Source: a virus
Strand: one strand, 5' to 3'
DNA length: 31,032 bases
Virus record (IMG/VR): IMGVR_UViG_3300018019_000252
Coordinates: 1 to 31,032 of that record
The notes beneath the pieces were generated by a model. The model was not told the origin of the DNA and searched no databases. It worked only from the letters and a program-made list of their open reading frames with translations. Shown piece after piece: positions 15,187 through 22,750 of the stretch (positions are counted from its first letter, which is position 1; each line of letters begins with the position of its first letter). The translations under genes and the position numbers were made by a program.

Positions 15187-15732
15187 CTACAGCGCGTCGG
15201 GCGGAAGCAGGGCCGAGGCCTGCTGCGAGAGATCGCTCTTCGAGTACATCGCCGAGCAGTGGGTCACCAGGTCGCCGGCATAGAAGGTCAGGCCGGTGCC
15301 GCCGTCCCAGTAGACCTGGCCGCTGGTGAGCACCGCCGTCGGGTCACGCACGATCTGCTTGACGCCGGTGGCGCTGCCGCCGGAGACCGTGGTCGCGATG
15401 ACCTGGAACAGGCCGTTGTCGGTGGGGGCCTGGGACAGCGTCGCCTTATTGCTGGTGACAGCAAGGGCCACGTCGGTCAACCCGCCGGTCAGCTTGTTGA
15501 CCTGCGCGATGAGCAGCAGCACGGCAGCCGCGAGCGCGGACTGGTCGGCCTGGGTGTAGCTGGCACTCGCGGGGCTGGCGATGCCTGTGGCGGCGATGGC
15601 GGCGTTGGGCGCCAGCATGACCGAGGCGAGATCGCCGCGGGGGAGCTTCTTGTTGGCGTCGGCTTGGACTCCAACAATGGCGCTGTTCAGCTTCTGGCGG
15701 ACGGTGAGGACTGACGTTGTCGTGCTGGCCAT
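15187..15732 (-). CDS. Head-region structural protein, possibly decoration protein
   Basis: A 181-residue protein rich in Ala, Ser and Thr. The first third is helical (VRQKLNSAIVGVQADANKKL). The middle has a helix (ALAAAVLLLIAQVNKLTGG) that is amphipathic rather than a clear membrane anchor. The last third is strand-rich with repeated small-residue turns (VSGGSATGVKQIV, TSGQVYWDGGTGL). It has a GGAG ribosome site and lies two genes upstream of the capsid in a region where decoration or head-fibre proteins are common. No named family recognised. Confidence 0.45.
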   Translation of the reverse strand: MASTTTSVLTVRQKLNSAIVGVQADANKKLPRGDLASVMLAPNAAIAATGIASPASASYTQADQSALAAAVLLLIAQVNKLTGGLTDVALAVTSNKATLSQAPTDNGLFQVIATTVSGGSATGVKQIVRDPTAVLTSGQVYWDGGTGLTFYAGDLVTHCSAMYSKSDLSQQASALLPPDAL

Positions 15733-15778
15733 GGGTCGTATTCTCCGTGGACGGTGGTTGTGGCGGAGGAGCTACCTG

Positions 15779-15940
15779 CTACTCGACGCCCTCGCTGCCG
15801 CCCCGGGGGGCGACGGGACTTTCGCGCTCGTGAAGCGGCATTGCGGTCGAGGTGGTGTCGTTCTCGGCCGGGGTGCGCCCTTCGGGCGTGCCGTGCTTCT
15901 GGTCGTATTCCTTCGTCGTGTTGCGCTCTGCTTCGGACAT
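15779..15940 (-). CDS. Small 53-residue hydrophilic head-region protein
   Basis: Starts at ATG 15940 with GAGGAG seven bases upstream and stops with TAG at 15779-15781. The 53-residue product is highly charged with no hydrophobic core (starts MSEAERNTTKEYDQ and carries PLHEREVP-like charged stretches). Good ribosome site and operon spacing support it. It resembles the neighbouring small hydrophilic proteins in make-up; function unknown. Confidence 0.6.
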   Translation of the reverse strand: MSEAERNTTKEYDQKHGTPEGRTPAENDTTSTAMPLHERESPVAPRGGSEGVE

Positions 15941-15967
15941 GGATCTTCTCCTCGCTGGGCCCGCCCC

Positions 15968-16189
15968 TTAAACCGGCGCGGGACGCTTGTGGGTTGCGGG
16001 CTTCGTTTGCTGCTCGAGCAGCGGCCGGGATCGCTTTTTGCCCATTTCGGCCGGGTAGCTATACCCAGCCCCGGTCGGGTGACCGTCGGGAGCGGCGTGC
16101 TCCTCTTCGGTGCGAATGTTGCCCCGCTTGCCAGAGAGGGCCAGGGCCCTGCGGCGGCCGGGGGACATGGGCTCTGTCTTGAACGGCAT
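15968..16189 (-). CDS. Small 73-residue basic protein
   Basis: Start set at ATG 16189, which has AGGAAG upstream and follows the previous stop by two bases; the frame is open farther upstream but overlaps a real gene. The product is Arg/Lys-rich (SPGRRRALALSGKRGN), has a short acidic patch (EEE), then a Lys/Arg/Pro tail. Likely unstructured and possibly DNA- or scaffold-binding. No family recognised. Confidence 0.5.
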   Translation of the reverse strand: MPFKTEPMSPGRRRALALSGKRGNIRTEEEHAAPDGHPTGAGYSYPAEMGKKRSRPLLEQQTKPATHKRPAPV

Positions 16190-16191
16190 GG

Positions 16192-16488
16192 CTACTTCCT
16201 CCGAGTGGTGGTGCCCTCGACAGGGCGCTCGCGCTGGACGTAGTAGGGCAGCGTCCGCGAAAGGTTTTGCGGCTTGACCGCGATCTTCTTCTTGGCGCCC
16301 TGGCCCTCCACCGACACGCCGCTGTCGGGATCGGCTGGCGGGTCCTGGTCGAGCAGGTGCGTAAAGCCGTGCTCGCGCTGAACAAAATGCGGGTCGACCA
16401 TGGGCAGCGCGCGCGTTCGGTCGACCCGGTTGACCCCAGCCGATGCCGGGTCGGCAAAGCGCTGCGGGTCCTTCAGGTTGCCGGGCAT
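16192..16488 (-). CDS. Small 98-residue head-region protein
   Basis: The product begins MPGNLKDPQRFADPASAG and contains VDPHFVQREHGFTHLLDQ, then a charged C-terminus ending in basic residues. There is no membrane segment or cysteine. It begins four bases after the stop of the acidic protein gene and is followed after two bases by the next start. Unknown function; context suggests a minor head component. Confidence 0.5.
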   Translation of the reverse strand: MPGNLKDPQRFADPASAGVNRVDRTRALPMVDPHFVQREHGFTHLLDQDPPADPDSGVSVEGQGAKKKIAVKPQNLSRTLPYYVQRERPVEGTTTRRK

Positions 16489-16491
16489 GGG

Positions 16492-17238
16492 TTAGTGACC
16501 CTTCGCGTACGAGCAGGTCCTCGAGCAGACGCAGGTGGCGCCCCGCTCGCAGCCACACTCGCAGCCCGGGCAGCCGCAGACGCAGCCGTTATCGTCGTCG
16601 TCGTCGGCCGCCTGCTTTTCCTTTTTGTCGGGGTCGTCCTCGCCCTCGTCCCCTTCACCCTCTTCATCCCCGTCACCAGCGCCGTCGCCCTCTCCGTCGC
16701 CGTCACCCTCGCCCGCGCCGTCTTCCTCCTGGCGCACGACCGCGCGGCACCAGCCCACGAAGCCGTCCACGTCCTCCAGGTCGAGCGCCTCGCCCAGCTT
16801 GCGGAAGTCCTTTTTGCCCGCCGTCTCGACTGCCCAGTTGGTGAAGGCATGGACGGTCTCGGCGTCCAGCGTCTCTTCCAGCTGCTCGACGCCGGCCTTT
16901 GGCTGGTCGTCGCTGCCGGTGCGGAACTCGTCGACGATCTCGTTGATGGTGGGCACCGCCTCGCGGAAGTCGTCGGTTAGCGACTCGACCGTGGGCTCGT
17001 CCTCGTCGTCGTCCCCTTCCCCGTCTTCGTCCCCATCCTCGTCGTCGTCCTCGTCGGCACCGTCGGCCCCCGTGTTCTCGCCCTGCCCGTCGTCTCCAGC
17101 CTCGGCGTGCTCGGCTTTCTTCTTGCCACCCTGCCCTTCGTCCTCGTCGTCGGCTTCGTCGCCTTCCTCGTCGGCCTCCTCGGCCTTGGACTGTTGCAGT
17201 AGCGCCTTCAGTTTGCGGGGCGGTAGTTGGCTGGTCAT
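16492..17238 (-). CDS. Highly acidic protein with cysteine-rich C-terminal tail
   Basis: Start taken at ATG 17238 (MTSQLPPRKLKALLQ), giving 248 residues; an in-frame ATG 16 codons upstream is less likely. Residues 18-85 are almost all Asp/Glu with Gly and Ala. A folded helical part follows at about 85-170 (SLTDDFREAVPTINEIVDEF, later DFRKLGEALDLEDVDGFVGW). A second acidic run spans about 175-215. The last 32 residues hold nine cysteines in CxC and CxxC spacing (CVCGCPGCECGC, then CVCSRTC), which looks like a metal-binding knot. It follows the MuF gene. Acidic head proteins can mimic DNA or bind capsid proteins; the metal role is inferred only. Confidence 0.55.
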   Translation of the reverse strand: MTSQLPPRKLKALLQQSKAEEADEEGDEADDEDEGQGGKKKAEHAEAGDDGQGENTGADGADEDDDEDGDEDGEGDDDEDEPTVESLTDDFREAVPTINEIVDEFRTGSDDQPKAGVEQLEETLDAETVHAFTNWAVETAGKKDFRKLGEALDLEDVDGFVGWCRAVVRQEEDGAGEGDGDGEGDGAGDGDEEGEGDEGEDDPDKKEKQAADDDDDNGCVCGCPGCECGCERGATCVCSRTCSYAKGH

Positions 17239-17254
17239 GGTCGTGTGCCCACCA

Positions 17255-17283
17255 GTAAGGACCCCGCCCCGGCGTCGTGTCAA
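17255..17283 (-). promoter_or_regulatory. Weak candidate promoter before the acidic protein gene
   Basis: The 209-base gap at 17239-17447 contains an AT-rich island unlike its surroundings. On the minus strand it includes TTGACA (17283-17278), a good -35 box; the best -10 at normal spacing is only CCTTAC or TTACTG. A hairpin CGCTACA-CC-TGTAGCG also lies in the gap but is followed by an A-run, so it is not a terminator on this strand. Confidence 0.25.
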
Positions 17284-17447
17284 CATTATTTCGTAATGAT
17301 TCCGCGAGTTTAGCTACGGCGCCGCTGTGGGTGCGGCTGTGGTTGCGCCTATTTAGGCCGGTTTTTTCGCTACAGGTGTAGCGGCGCGGGTGGCCAGCAT
17401 TGGCGCGCTGCCCGGCCCGAGGCGCCTGGAAGCAGGCCGGGCGGCCC

Positions 17448-18383
17448 TTACAGCGGGATCCGGCGCCCGTTCGAGTACCGCCAGCCGGGCACGCCCCACT
17501 CCTTTTTCCAGGCGTGGATGCTCTCGCGCCCGTTGGGCCGGCAGGGCGGCACGGACCATGACTTGCCTACCAGTCCCTCGGGGACCTGCGTCTCGCCCTT
17601 GGCGTCGGGGAACGGCGCCGTGGCGGGCATCGTAAAAAGGCCACCCGGTGGCGCCACCTGCCCCATCATCGCAATACTGTCGACGCCAACCCTCGCATCG
17701 AGTGGTTGTCCGTCGGGGCTGCAGAACTCGATCCACTGGCTCATTAGGCCCGGGTCCTCCTTGGCCAGCTCGCCGATCCCGTCGGCGTGCGAGCGGTTCA
17801 CGCCATAGCAAACCTCGGTGCGGGCCACGCGCTCGGCCCGCCACCACTCCTCGCCGATCACGCTGTGCACCCGCTTAACCGCGCCGTCCAACGTCTCGCC
17901 GATGGCCATGGACATCCCAAGCTCGTCCTCCATGCGGCCGACCATCTGCGCCCCGTAGCGCTTCATGCTGGTGGCATGCTGGCGCATTAGGGTCACGCGG
18001 CCCTTGCCAAGCACGCCGGCAAAGCGCGCAGCCTCCTCGAGCGGCACCACGGGCTCGTGCCCGGTGTAGTGCTTTTCCAGGCGCTTATAATCCCTGACCA
18101 GCATATGCAGGCTTTCGACCTGGGCCTCGCGGCTGGCGGCGTTCAGCTCGCCCAGCAGCTGGTCGTCAAGGTAGATCTGCCCGGCCCGCAGCTGGGCAAG
18201 GGTCATGCGCAGGTGGTGTGCCGTGAACGTTGTCGAGCCCTTGCCCAGGCGCTCGAGCTTGCGCAACACCTCGGCCGCCGACCGCTCGTACACGGACTTC
18301 ATGCGCTCGACGGATCCGCGCTCGATGATGCGGTCGAGCGTCTTGCGGTGGCTCGAGACGACCTGCTCGTAGAAGCTGGCCAT
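17448..18383 (-). CDS. MuF-like minor head (head morphogenesis) protein
   Basis: A 311-residue protein of the Mu gpF / SPP1 gp7 group, which binds the portal and enters the procapsid. The N-terminal two thirds are helical. The conserved core is ERVARTEVCYGVNRSHADG (about 182-200), followed by WIEFCSPDGQPLDARVG, a Gly/Pro stretch and PPCRPNGRESI near the end; these match the MuF pattern of a helix plus Cys/Pro-rich end. AAGGAGG precedes the ATG. It normally sits next to the portal gene, but here it is separated by roughly 7 kb of other genes. There is no toxin domain fused to its C-terminus. Confidence 0.75.
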   Translation of the reverse strand: MASFYEQVVSSHRKTLDRIIERGSVERMKSVYERSAAEVLRKLERLGKGSTTFTAHHLRMTLAQLRAGQIYLDDQLLGELNAASREAQVESLHMLVRDYKRLEKHYTGHEPVVPLEEAARFAGVLGKGRVTLMRQHATSMKRYGAQMVGRMEDELGMSMAIGETLDGAVKRVHSVIGEEWWRAERVARTEVCYGVNRSHADGIGELAKEDPGLMSQWIEFCSPDGQPLDARVGVDSIAMMGQVAPPGGLFTMPATAPFPDAKGETQVPEGLVGKSWSVPPCRPNGRESIHAWKKEWGVPGWRYSNGRRIPL

Positions 18384-18399
18384 GGTGCCTCCTTGCCAG

Positions 18400-18531
18400 C
18401 TACCAGCCCGGCAGCGCGTCGCCGCCCGGCCGCAGCCCGGTTAGATCTACCCACTGCCCTTTCCAGTCCCTTTGCCAGGTCGGGCCCGGGCAAGGGTCCT
18501 TGCCGGCATGGGGCAGCACCTGCAGCGCCAT
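18400..18531 (-). CDS. Small 43-residue protein
   Basis: The start ATG at 18531 shares a base with the upstream TGA (TGATG), so translation is probably coupled. The product (begins MALQVLPHAGKDPC, includes WQRDWKGQWVDL) has three tryptophans, one cysteine and no membrane segment. It ends 16 bases before the MuF start. No family recognised. Confidence 0.5.
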   Translation of the reverse strand: MALQVLPHAGKDPCPGPTWQRDWKGQWVDLTGLRPGGDALPGW

Positions 18532-18950
18532 CAGCCCTTCTTTCCTTCGGCCGCCTGGCGCGCCTTGATGGCCGCCTCTTGTGCCTGCGCCTTGGCCAGC
18601 GTGGTCCGCTTGCCGAGCGGTCGCTTCCCGTCGTGTGTCCATAGCTGAGCGGTGCCGTCCTTGAAGTGCTTGATCATGATGGTGGCGGCCAGCGTGTCGC
18701 CCGTGGCCTTGCTAACCACGGTGGGCTCGCCCTGGGCCGCGCCGAAGATCGTGGCGATGGCCTCTCGCAAACTCCCAACCTGTCTCTTCCTTTTCGCTTC
18801 CAGCGCTCGATAGCCATCGAGAAACGCCGCCACCTCTTCGCACACCTCCATGCGGTCGAGCGGGTGGAGCGCATCAAAGCCCCGAATGAATGCCTGCACG
18901 CAAGCGTGCTGCGAGCACTTGCACAGCTCATCGATCTTTTCCGACGCCAT
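18531..18950 (-). CDS. 139-residue protein with Cys-containing N-terminus, unknown function
   Basis: Start set at ATG 18950 with AAGGAG eight bases before; the open frame continues upstream without a better site. It begins MASEKIDELCKCSQHACVQAF, with three cysteines in 17 residues, followed by a helix (MEVCEEVAAFLDGYRALEAK). A strand-rich middle and a Lys/Ala-rich C-terminal helix follow. The cysteines may bind metal. It lies four bases after the transglycosylase stop. A regulatory or structural role cannot be separated. Confidence 0.45.
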   Translation of the reverse strand: MASEKIDELCKCSQHACVQAFIRGFDALHPLDRMEVCEEVAAFLDGYRALEAKRKRQVGSLREAIATIFGAAQGEPTVVSKATGDTLAATIMIKHFKDGTAQLWTHDGKRPLGKRTTLAKAQAQEAAIKARQAAEGKKG

Positions 18951-18954
18951 GGTG

Positions 18955-19425
18955 TCAGCTCCTTGCCAGCCTGGCTGGGAACAGCCCCAGCACACGGCGG
19001 CTCCAATCGTTGGCCCTGCACCTCTCCGAACCGTCGTAAACGGCAACCGCGGCCGCGAGTGCTTTGCACAGCAGCAGGCACCGGGCCAGGTGCCGGGCCG
19101 TTGCTTCGAGGTTCACCCTGGCGTCCAGCAGGTCGGTCAGGGTCAGGCGGGGCGCTGCCGACTTGCCGGGTATGATCTGGCCCAGGCCGACCGCCCCGCT
19201 GCGCCGGTTGATGGCGCCCGGTCGGCAGGTGGACTCGGAGCCCACCAGGTCGCCCAGCACCGCCGGCCGCAGCAGGAACCTATGTGCCATCTCGCGGATC
19301 AGCGGCGCCCACTCGGCGCCCTTACTGCCGCAGCGCCGGGCCAGCGCCTGGTCGAGAGCATCGGCGCGCGCCAGGCCCGACCAGCACGACGCCGCGCCCA
19401 CGAGCAGGAGAAAGCGCCAGCTCAC
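18955..19425 (-). CDS. Exported lytic transglycosylase-like (SLT fold) protein
   Basis: Residues 1-21 are a signal peptide: basic start, hydrophobic FLLLVGAASCW, and an ARA-DA cleavage site. The mature part (156 residues in total) has the SLT pattern: a helix, VGSESTCRPGA with the probable catalytic Glu64, then RRSGAVGLGQI, which corresponds to the G-A-x-G-L-x-Q-I motif of soluble lytic transglycosylases. Such enzymes cleave the glycan strands of peptidoglycan. An exported form encoded beside the head genes could help lysis or local wall opening at infection; no holin is seen next to it. The GTG start overlaps the upstream stop (GTGA) with GGAG before it. Confidence 0.62.
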   Translation of the reverse strand: MSWRFLLLVGAASCWSGLARADALDQALARRCGSKGAEWAPLIREMAHRFLLRPAVLGDLVGSESTCRPGAINRRSGAVGLGQIIPGKSAAPRLTLTDLLDARVNLEATARHLARCLLLCKALAAAVAVYDGSERCRANDWSRRVLGLFPARLARS

Positions 19426-19610
19426 CGGAAGCTCCTGCTGGCCGTCTTGAGCGCATCAATCTCGCTGCGCCCGCGCCTGCGCTCGGACCAGAAAACGCGC
19501 CGCTGGTGGTGGTTCAGCTTGGTCAGCACGGGCAAGGCGCGCTCGGTAATCTCGACCGCCTTGGCCCGCCGGCCAACTGTACAAGAAACGGCTTTTTGGT
19601 GCAGATCCAT
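19422..19610 (-). CDS. Small 62-residue basic protein
   Basis: Starts at ATG 19610 just after the HNH gene stop and ends in the GTGA overlap with the transglycosylase gene. The product is basic (WSERRRGRSEIDALKT near the end) with no membrane span, so it is not a holin. There is no strong ribosome site, so it probably relies on coupling. Function unknown. Confidence 0.4.
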   Translation of the reverse strand: MDLHQKAVSCTVGRRAKAVEITERALPVLTKLNHHQRRVFWSERRRGRSEIDALKTASRSFR

Positions 19611-19612
19611 GA

Positions 19613-20299
19613 CTACTTGCTGCCCTTGCGCCCGGGCATGGGCTCGGGCTGCTCGTCGTGTTCGATCTCGCGCTCGCGATCGTGAACAGCGTCGTGACAG
19701 CGAGCGCACAGCGTGTGGATGGCGTCAAGGGTGTCGATGTGCCCCAGCTCGACCCCCTTGCGCAGGTCCTTGCGCCCGCGCGCGCCCTTGTCCTCGGCGA
19801 TCTCCTTGGGGTGGCCGCTAATGTGGTCCACCGTGATGTTCTTCTTGGGATCGGGGCACTTCACGTTGCTGCAGCGAAAGCCGTCCTTGCGCATGCGGCC
19901 CAGCACGAGCGACGGCGGCAAGCCGCCCTTCCCGTCGTTGTCCAGGGTGGCACCGGCCAGGCGGGCCTCGCGCCGCATCTTCTTGAGCGCCAAGCGCTCC
20001 TGCCCGGATAGCTTCTTCTCCTTGGGCTTGGGCTGGTCCTTTTGCTTCGACTTGGCATACAGAGCACTGGCTTGGCCCATTGGTAGCTCGTCCTTTCCTG
20101 GGAGCGGGGTGCTGCCACCGCCGCCCATGTGATCGGGATCCCGGCGTTCCATGGTCAGCATTGCGCAGAACAACCGCTCACGATCGCCGGTGGCCCGCAG
20201 CTCGTCTAGCAGCTGGTCGACCTGGTCCTGCGGCACGGTCAGATCGGTTATGGCCCTGCAGGTCCGGAGAAACAGCTCCTCGTTTGCGTCCTCGGCCAT
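19613..20299 (-). CDS. HNH endonuclease with N-terminal module shared with its neighbour
   Basis: A 228-residue protein. Residues 1-70 form a helical lead region. A segment GQASALYAK (75-83) and a block at about 107-148, containing EARLAGATL and PPSLVLGRMRKDGFRC, also occur in the next protein upstream. The HNH core spans about 143-206: C143 and C148, TVDHISGHP with the first His, LDAIHTLCARCHDAVH with the C198xxC201 knuckle and metal-binding His. HNH enzymes near packaging genes can nick DNA and help terminase. GGGAG precedes the ATG, which overlaps the upstream stop. The nuclease call is firm; its role here is inferred. Confidence 0.75.
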   Translation of the reverse strand: MAEDANEELFLRTCRAITDLTVPQDQVDQLLDELRATGDRERLFCAMLTMERRDPDHMGGGGSTPLPGKDELPMGQASALYAKSKQKDQPKPKEKKLSGQERLALKKMRREARLAGATLDNDGKGGLPPSLVLGRMRKDGFRCSNVKCPDPKKNITVDHISGHPKEIAEDKGARGRKDLRKGVELGHIDTLDAIHTLCARCHDAVHDREREIEHDEQPEPMPGRKGSK

Positions 20300-20300
20300 G

Positions 20301-21731
20301 TCAGCTCCCGGCTAGAAGGTTGGCTGTCTGCACCAGCTTGGTCCACTCTTGGCCCATGCCCCCGGACATGTAGTCCTGGGCCACGCCGGCCATTACACGG
20401 GCGATGCGGTCGCGTGCCTCCCCCTTGGCTTTGCTGGCAAGGCGCTGCGCGAGCTGTGCCCCGATGTGCTCGTAGCGGAGTAGCGCCATGGTTTGCTTCA
20501 GCTGCTGGGCGAACCCCACGATCGCCGACTGCGCCTGGGCGCTGTTCAGGCCGTGCTGCTCCTGGCGCGTGTGCAGGCCTAGCGCCAGGGTGGCCAGCCG
20601 CCCGAAGCGCTCCACCTCGTCGGGGTAGGCCGTTGGCGCCATCCGTGTGATCCCGCGCTCGGAGCCAGGCAACGAAAACATCTTGGGCGGGGTTACCTGC
20701 CCGCCCTCGCCCAGGCCGGCACCAGCCGTCTGGTTGAAGTAGGCGGCGACGTGGTGCTGGGCAAGGATCTCGGTCGCCGACTCTTGTAGGTCGGCAAAGG
20801 GCCGCTTCGCTTCGTGAAAGCCCTCGTACGTGTTGCCCATTGCCAGGGTAGCCGCGTGAGCAGACTCGTGCAGGAAGACCTGTACACCGGGTGAAGGTAG
20901 GCCGTTGCGCATGCCTTCGACAAAGTCCTTGGCCGTCTCCGGGCTCATGCAAAGGGTGTTGGTGCTCCAGTTGAAGTCGGCCAAGTGCCGTTTGTTCTCC
21001 AGCTCCGCCACCACGATCTTCCCAACGCCCGAGGGCTTGGCGCTGCTCAGCGGTGCCGGCGTGCCGGGCCCCGCGGACTGGTGGATCGCACTGACGAACT
21101 CGTTTGCGCTCTTGACCATGGCGTCGTGGTTGCGGGCTATGGCCTCGGCCGGCGTGCCCGACCAGTCGAGTTTATAGAGATTCGTCTCGAACTTGGGGGT
21201 GGCGGGCACCGGCAGGCCCTTAGTCGCCTCGTTGCCGTGCCGCTTGTCGTCGCGCTGCATGGCCGCCCGGTGGGCAGCCGTCAACTCGTCGCCCTCCAGC
21301 TTGCGGTCGCCCTCGCGCACCTGCTCTGGCTTGACCCAGAAGATCTGGCGGTAGCTTTTGCCCGCCCGGGTAACCTCGCGCTCGACCGGGACCAGGCCCT
21401 GCCGGCCCGCGTGCTTTTTGCAGCCGGTGACCAGGTTGTCCAGGGGATCCGCGTAGCCCTTGAACTTCAGGCCCATGCTCGAGACGGCCAGGGCCTCGGC
21501 CGTGCCGCAGTGCCGGCACCGGAAGCGATCCCGGCGCATGGCGCCCAGCACCTGCGAGGGTGGCGGGCCTTCGCCCTCCAGCTCGCCTAGGGTGGCCCCT
21601 GCGCGCTTGGCCTCGCTTTGTAGCTTGGCCTTGGCTATCGCCTCGAACGACGACCACAGGTGGGGCCGGTTCGGGGCAAAGCTGGGGATCGGCCGGTGGG
21701 CTCGAGCATACAGTGCGCTGGCTTGTCCCAT
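20301..21731 (-). CDS. Fusion of degenerate HNH-like domain with zincin metalloprotease
   Basis: A 476-residue protein. Residues 1-10 (MGQASALYAR) and 35-75 (AKRAGATLG, PPSQVLGAMRRDRFRCRHC) match the module in the adjacent HNH nuclease. C72xxC75 and LDNLVTGCKKHAG (98-109) look like an HNH fold, but the expected first catalytic His is missing (VSSMGLKF in its place). After a charged linker comes a zincin core: FLHESAHAAT with HExxH at 288-292 and LQESATEIL with a possible third ligand (Glu317 or Glu321). The rest is helical. Such proteases cleave proteins with a zinc ion. An AGGAGTAACCC ribosome site precedes the ATG. No signal peptide. Substrate unknown. Confidence 0.62.
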   Translation of the reverse strand: MGQASALYARAHRPIPSFAPNRPHLWSSFEAIAKAKLQSEAKRAGATLGELEGEGPPPSQVLGAMRRDRFRCRHCGTAEALAVSSMGLKFKGYADPLDNLVTGCKKHAGRQGLVPVEREVTRAGKSYRQIFWVKPEQVREGDRKLEGDELTAAHRAAMQRDDKRHGNEATKGLPVPATPKFETNLYKLDWSGTPAEAIARNHDAMVKSANEFVSAIHQSAGPGTPAPLSSAKPSGVGKIVVAELENKRHLADFNWSTNTLCMSPETAKDFVEGMRNGLPSPGVQVFLHESAHAATLAMGNTYEGFHEAKRPFADLQESATEILAQHHVAAYFNQTAGAGLGEGGQVTPPKMFSLPGSERGITRMAPTAYPDEVERFGRLATLALGLHTRQEQHGLNSAQAQSAIVGFAQQLKQTMALLRYEHIGAQLAQRLASKAKGEARDRIARVMAGVAQDYMSGGMGQEWTKLVQTANLLAGS

Positions 21732-21740
21732 GGGTTACTC

Positions 21741-22613
21741 CTACGCCATCAACTCACACGCAAGCACCGACGCCGCGATTGCCCGCACCGACACGCGCAG
21801 CGCCACGTCGCCCGGGCACGCCGCCAGATCGTGGGGCTGGCCGTAAACCCGGCGCGCCCAGTCCGCATTCGCCGCGCACAGGGCCTCGGGGCTGGCCACG
21901 TGCTCCAGGTCGGCCAGCTCGGCCCGCACCGCGGGAACGATCGTGGTGCCCAGCATGCCGGCCGTTACCACCTCGTCGATCGTCTGCCGCCACTGGGCCT
22001 CCAGCGCGTTCTCGAAGTCGGCATGGCCGAACAGCAGGGCTCCCCACGAGTGGTGTGGCACACACGAGTCCTCTACGAAGTGCAGGCCGTAGCCGGCAGC
22101 GCGGCGCCAGTGCTCGGCGTCGTTGGCCAGGGCAAACCGCCGTGCGACCGCAACCCAGAAGGCCGCTCCTATGCCAGCCCGCGGGAAGATGAACTCGGCC
22201 ACGGGGGCCTGCCCATACTTGGCCGCCGCCTCCTGCATGGGGGTCGTCATCGTGAGGCCTCCCAGCGGTGGCCTGGGCAGGTCGCCGTATGCCACCAGCC
22301 GCAGCCCGGCCAGCTTGGCCAGGTCGCCCGCAAGCGTGCCCAGCACGCCTAACGACGGATCGCGCGCCCACTCGTAGCCGGCGCCCTGCACCTCGAAGTG
22401 CTCGAACGAGGAAAAGTCATGCTTTCCAACCTGGGTGACCATTGCCCCGTCCACGTTGGCGGCCACCTCGTGCACGCGGTCGGGCATGCCAGCCCACTGA
22501 ACAAAGTCGTCCACGTGGTCGCTGAGGAACGGCTTGGCAAACGGTGCCATGCCAAAGCCACGGACCAGCCGGATCACGGTCTCTGCATAGCTCAGGTGCG
22601 TTGGTGCGTTCAT
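21741..22613 (-). CDS. Zinc-dependent phospholipase C-like protein
   Basis: With the ATG at 22613 the protein has 290 residues. Residues 178-201 follow the metal-binding spacing of bacterial zinc phospholipases C: H178-x3-D182, H188, then H197-x3-E201, with LHFVEDSCVPHHSW as core. In C. perfringens alpha-toxin the matching residues are H126, D130, H136, H148 and E152. MPDRVHE (43-49) may supply the earlier Asp/His ligands. The fold is also shared with S1/P1 nucleases, so a nuclease activity is possible. A GTG at 22754, in frame and with GGAGG before it, would add 47 residues opening with a signal-like VLCLAVALAFGG. I chose the ATG for its family-like start, but the longer form is plausible. 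Confidence 0.6.
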   Translation of the reverse strand: MNAPTHLSYAETVIRLVRGFGMAPFAKPFLSDHVDDFVQWAGMPDRVHEVAANVDGAMVTQVGKHDFSSFEHFEVQGAGYEWARDPSLGVLGTLAGDLAKLAGLRLVAYGDLPRPPLGGLTMTTPMQEAAAKYGQAPVAEFIFPRAGIGAAFWVAVARRFALANDAEHWRRAAGYGLHFVEDSCVPHHSWGALLFGHADFENALEAQWRQTIDEVVTAGMLGTTIVPAVRAELADLEHVASPEALCAANADWARRVYGQPHDLAACPGDVALRVSVRAIAASVLACELMA

Positions 22614-22750
22614 AGGCAAATCCCTTCTTGGTTGCACAGGCGCTCGACAGGGCAGACAAGCGGCCGGGTCGGATCGAACCGGCAGGGCAGCCCGGGCCCG
22701 GCGGTGGCGCATGCCGCCGAAGGCCAGGGCTACCGCAAGGCACAGGACCT

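Noticed and set aside
16535-17296. 253-codon plus-strand frame rich in Ser and Pro
   Set aside because: It is the exact antisense shadow of the Asp/Glu runs in the acidic protein; no ribosome site and against operon direction.
17340-17400. Hairpin CGCTACA/TGTAGCG beside a T-run, as a terminator
   Set aside because: The T-run precedes the hairpin on the plus strand and is an A-run on the minus strand, so neither orientation makes an intrinsic terminator.
19422-19610. Holin or spanin beside the transglycosylase
   Set aside because: The 62-residue product is basic with no membrane span or lipobox.
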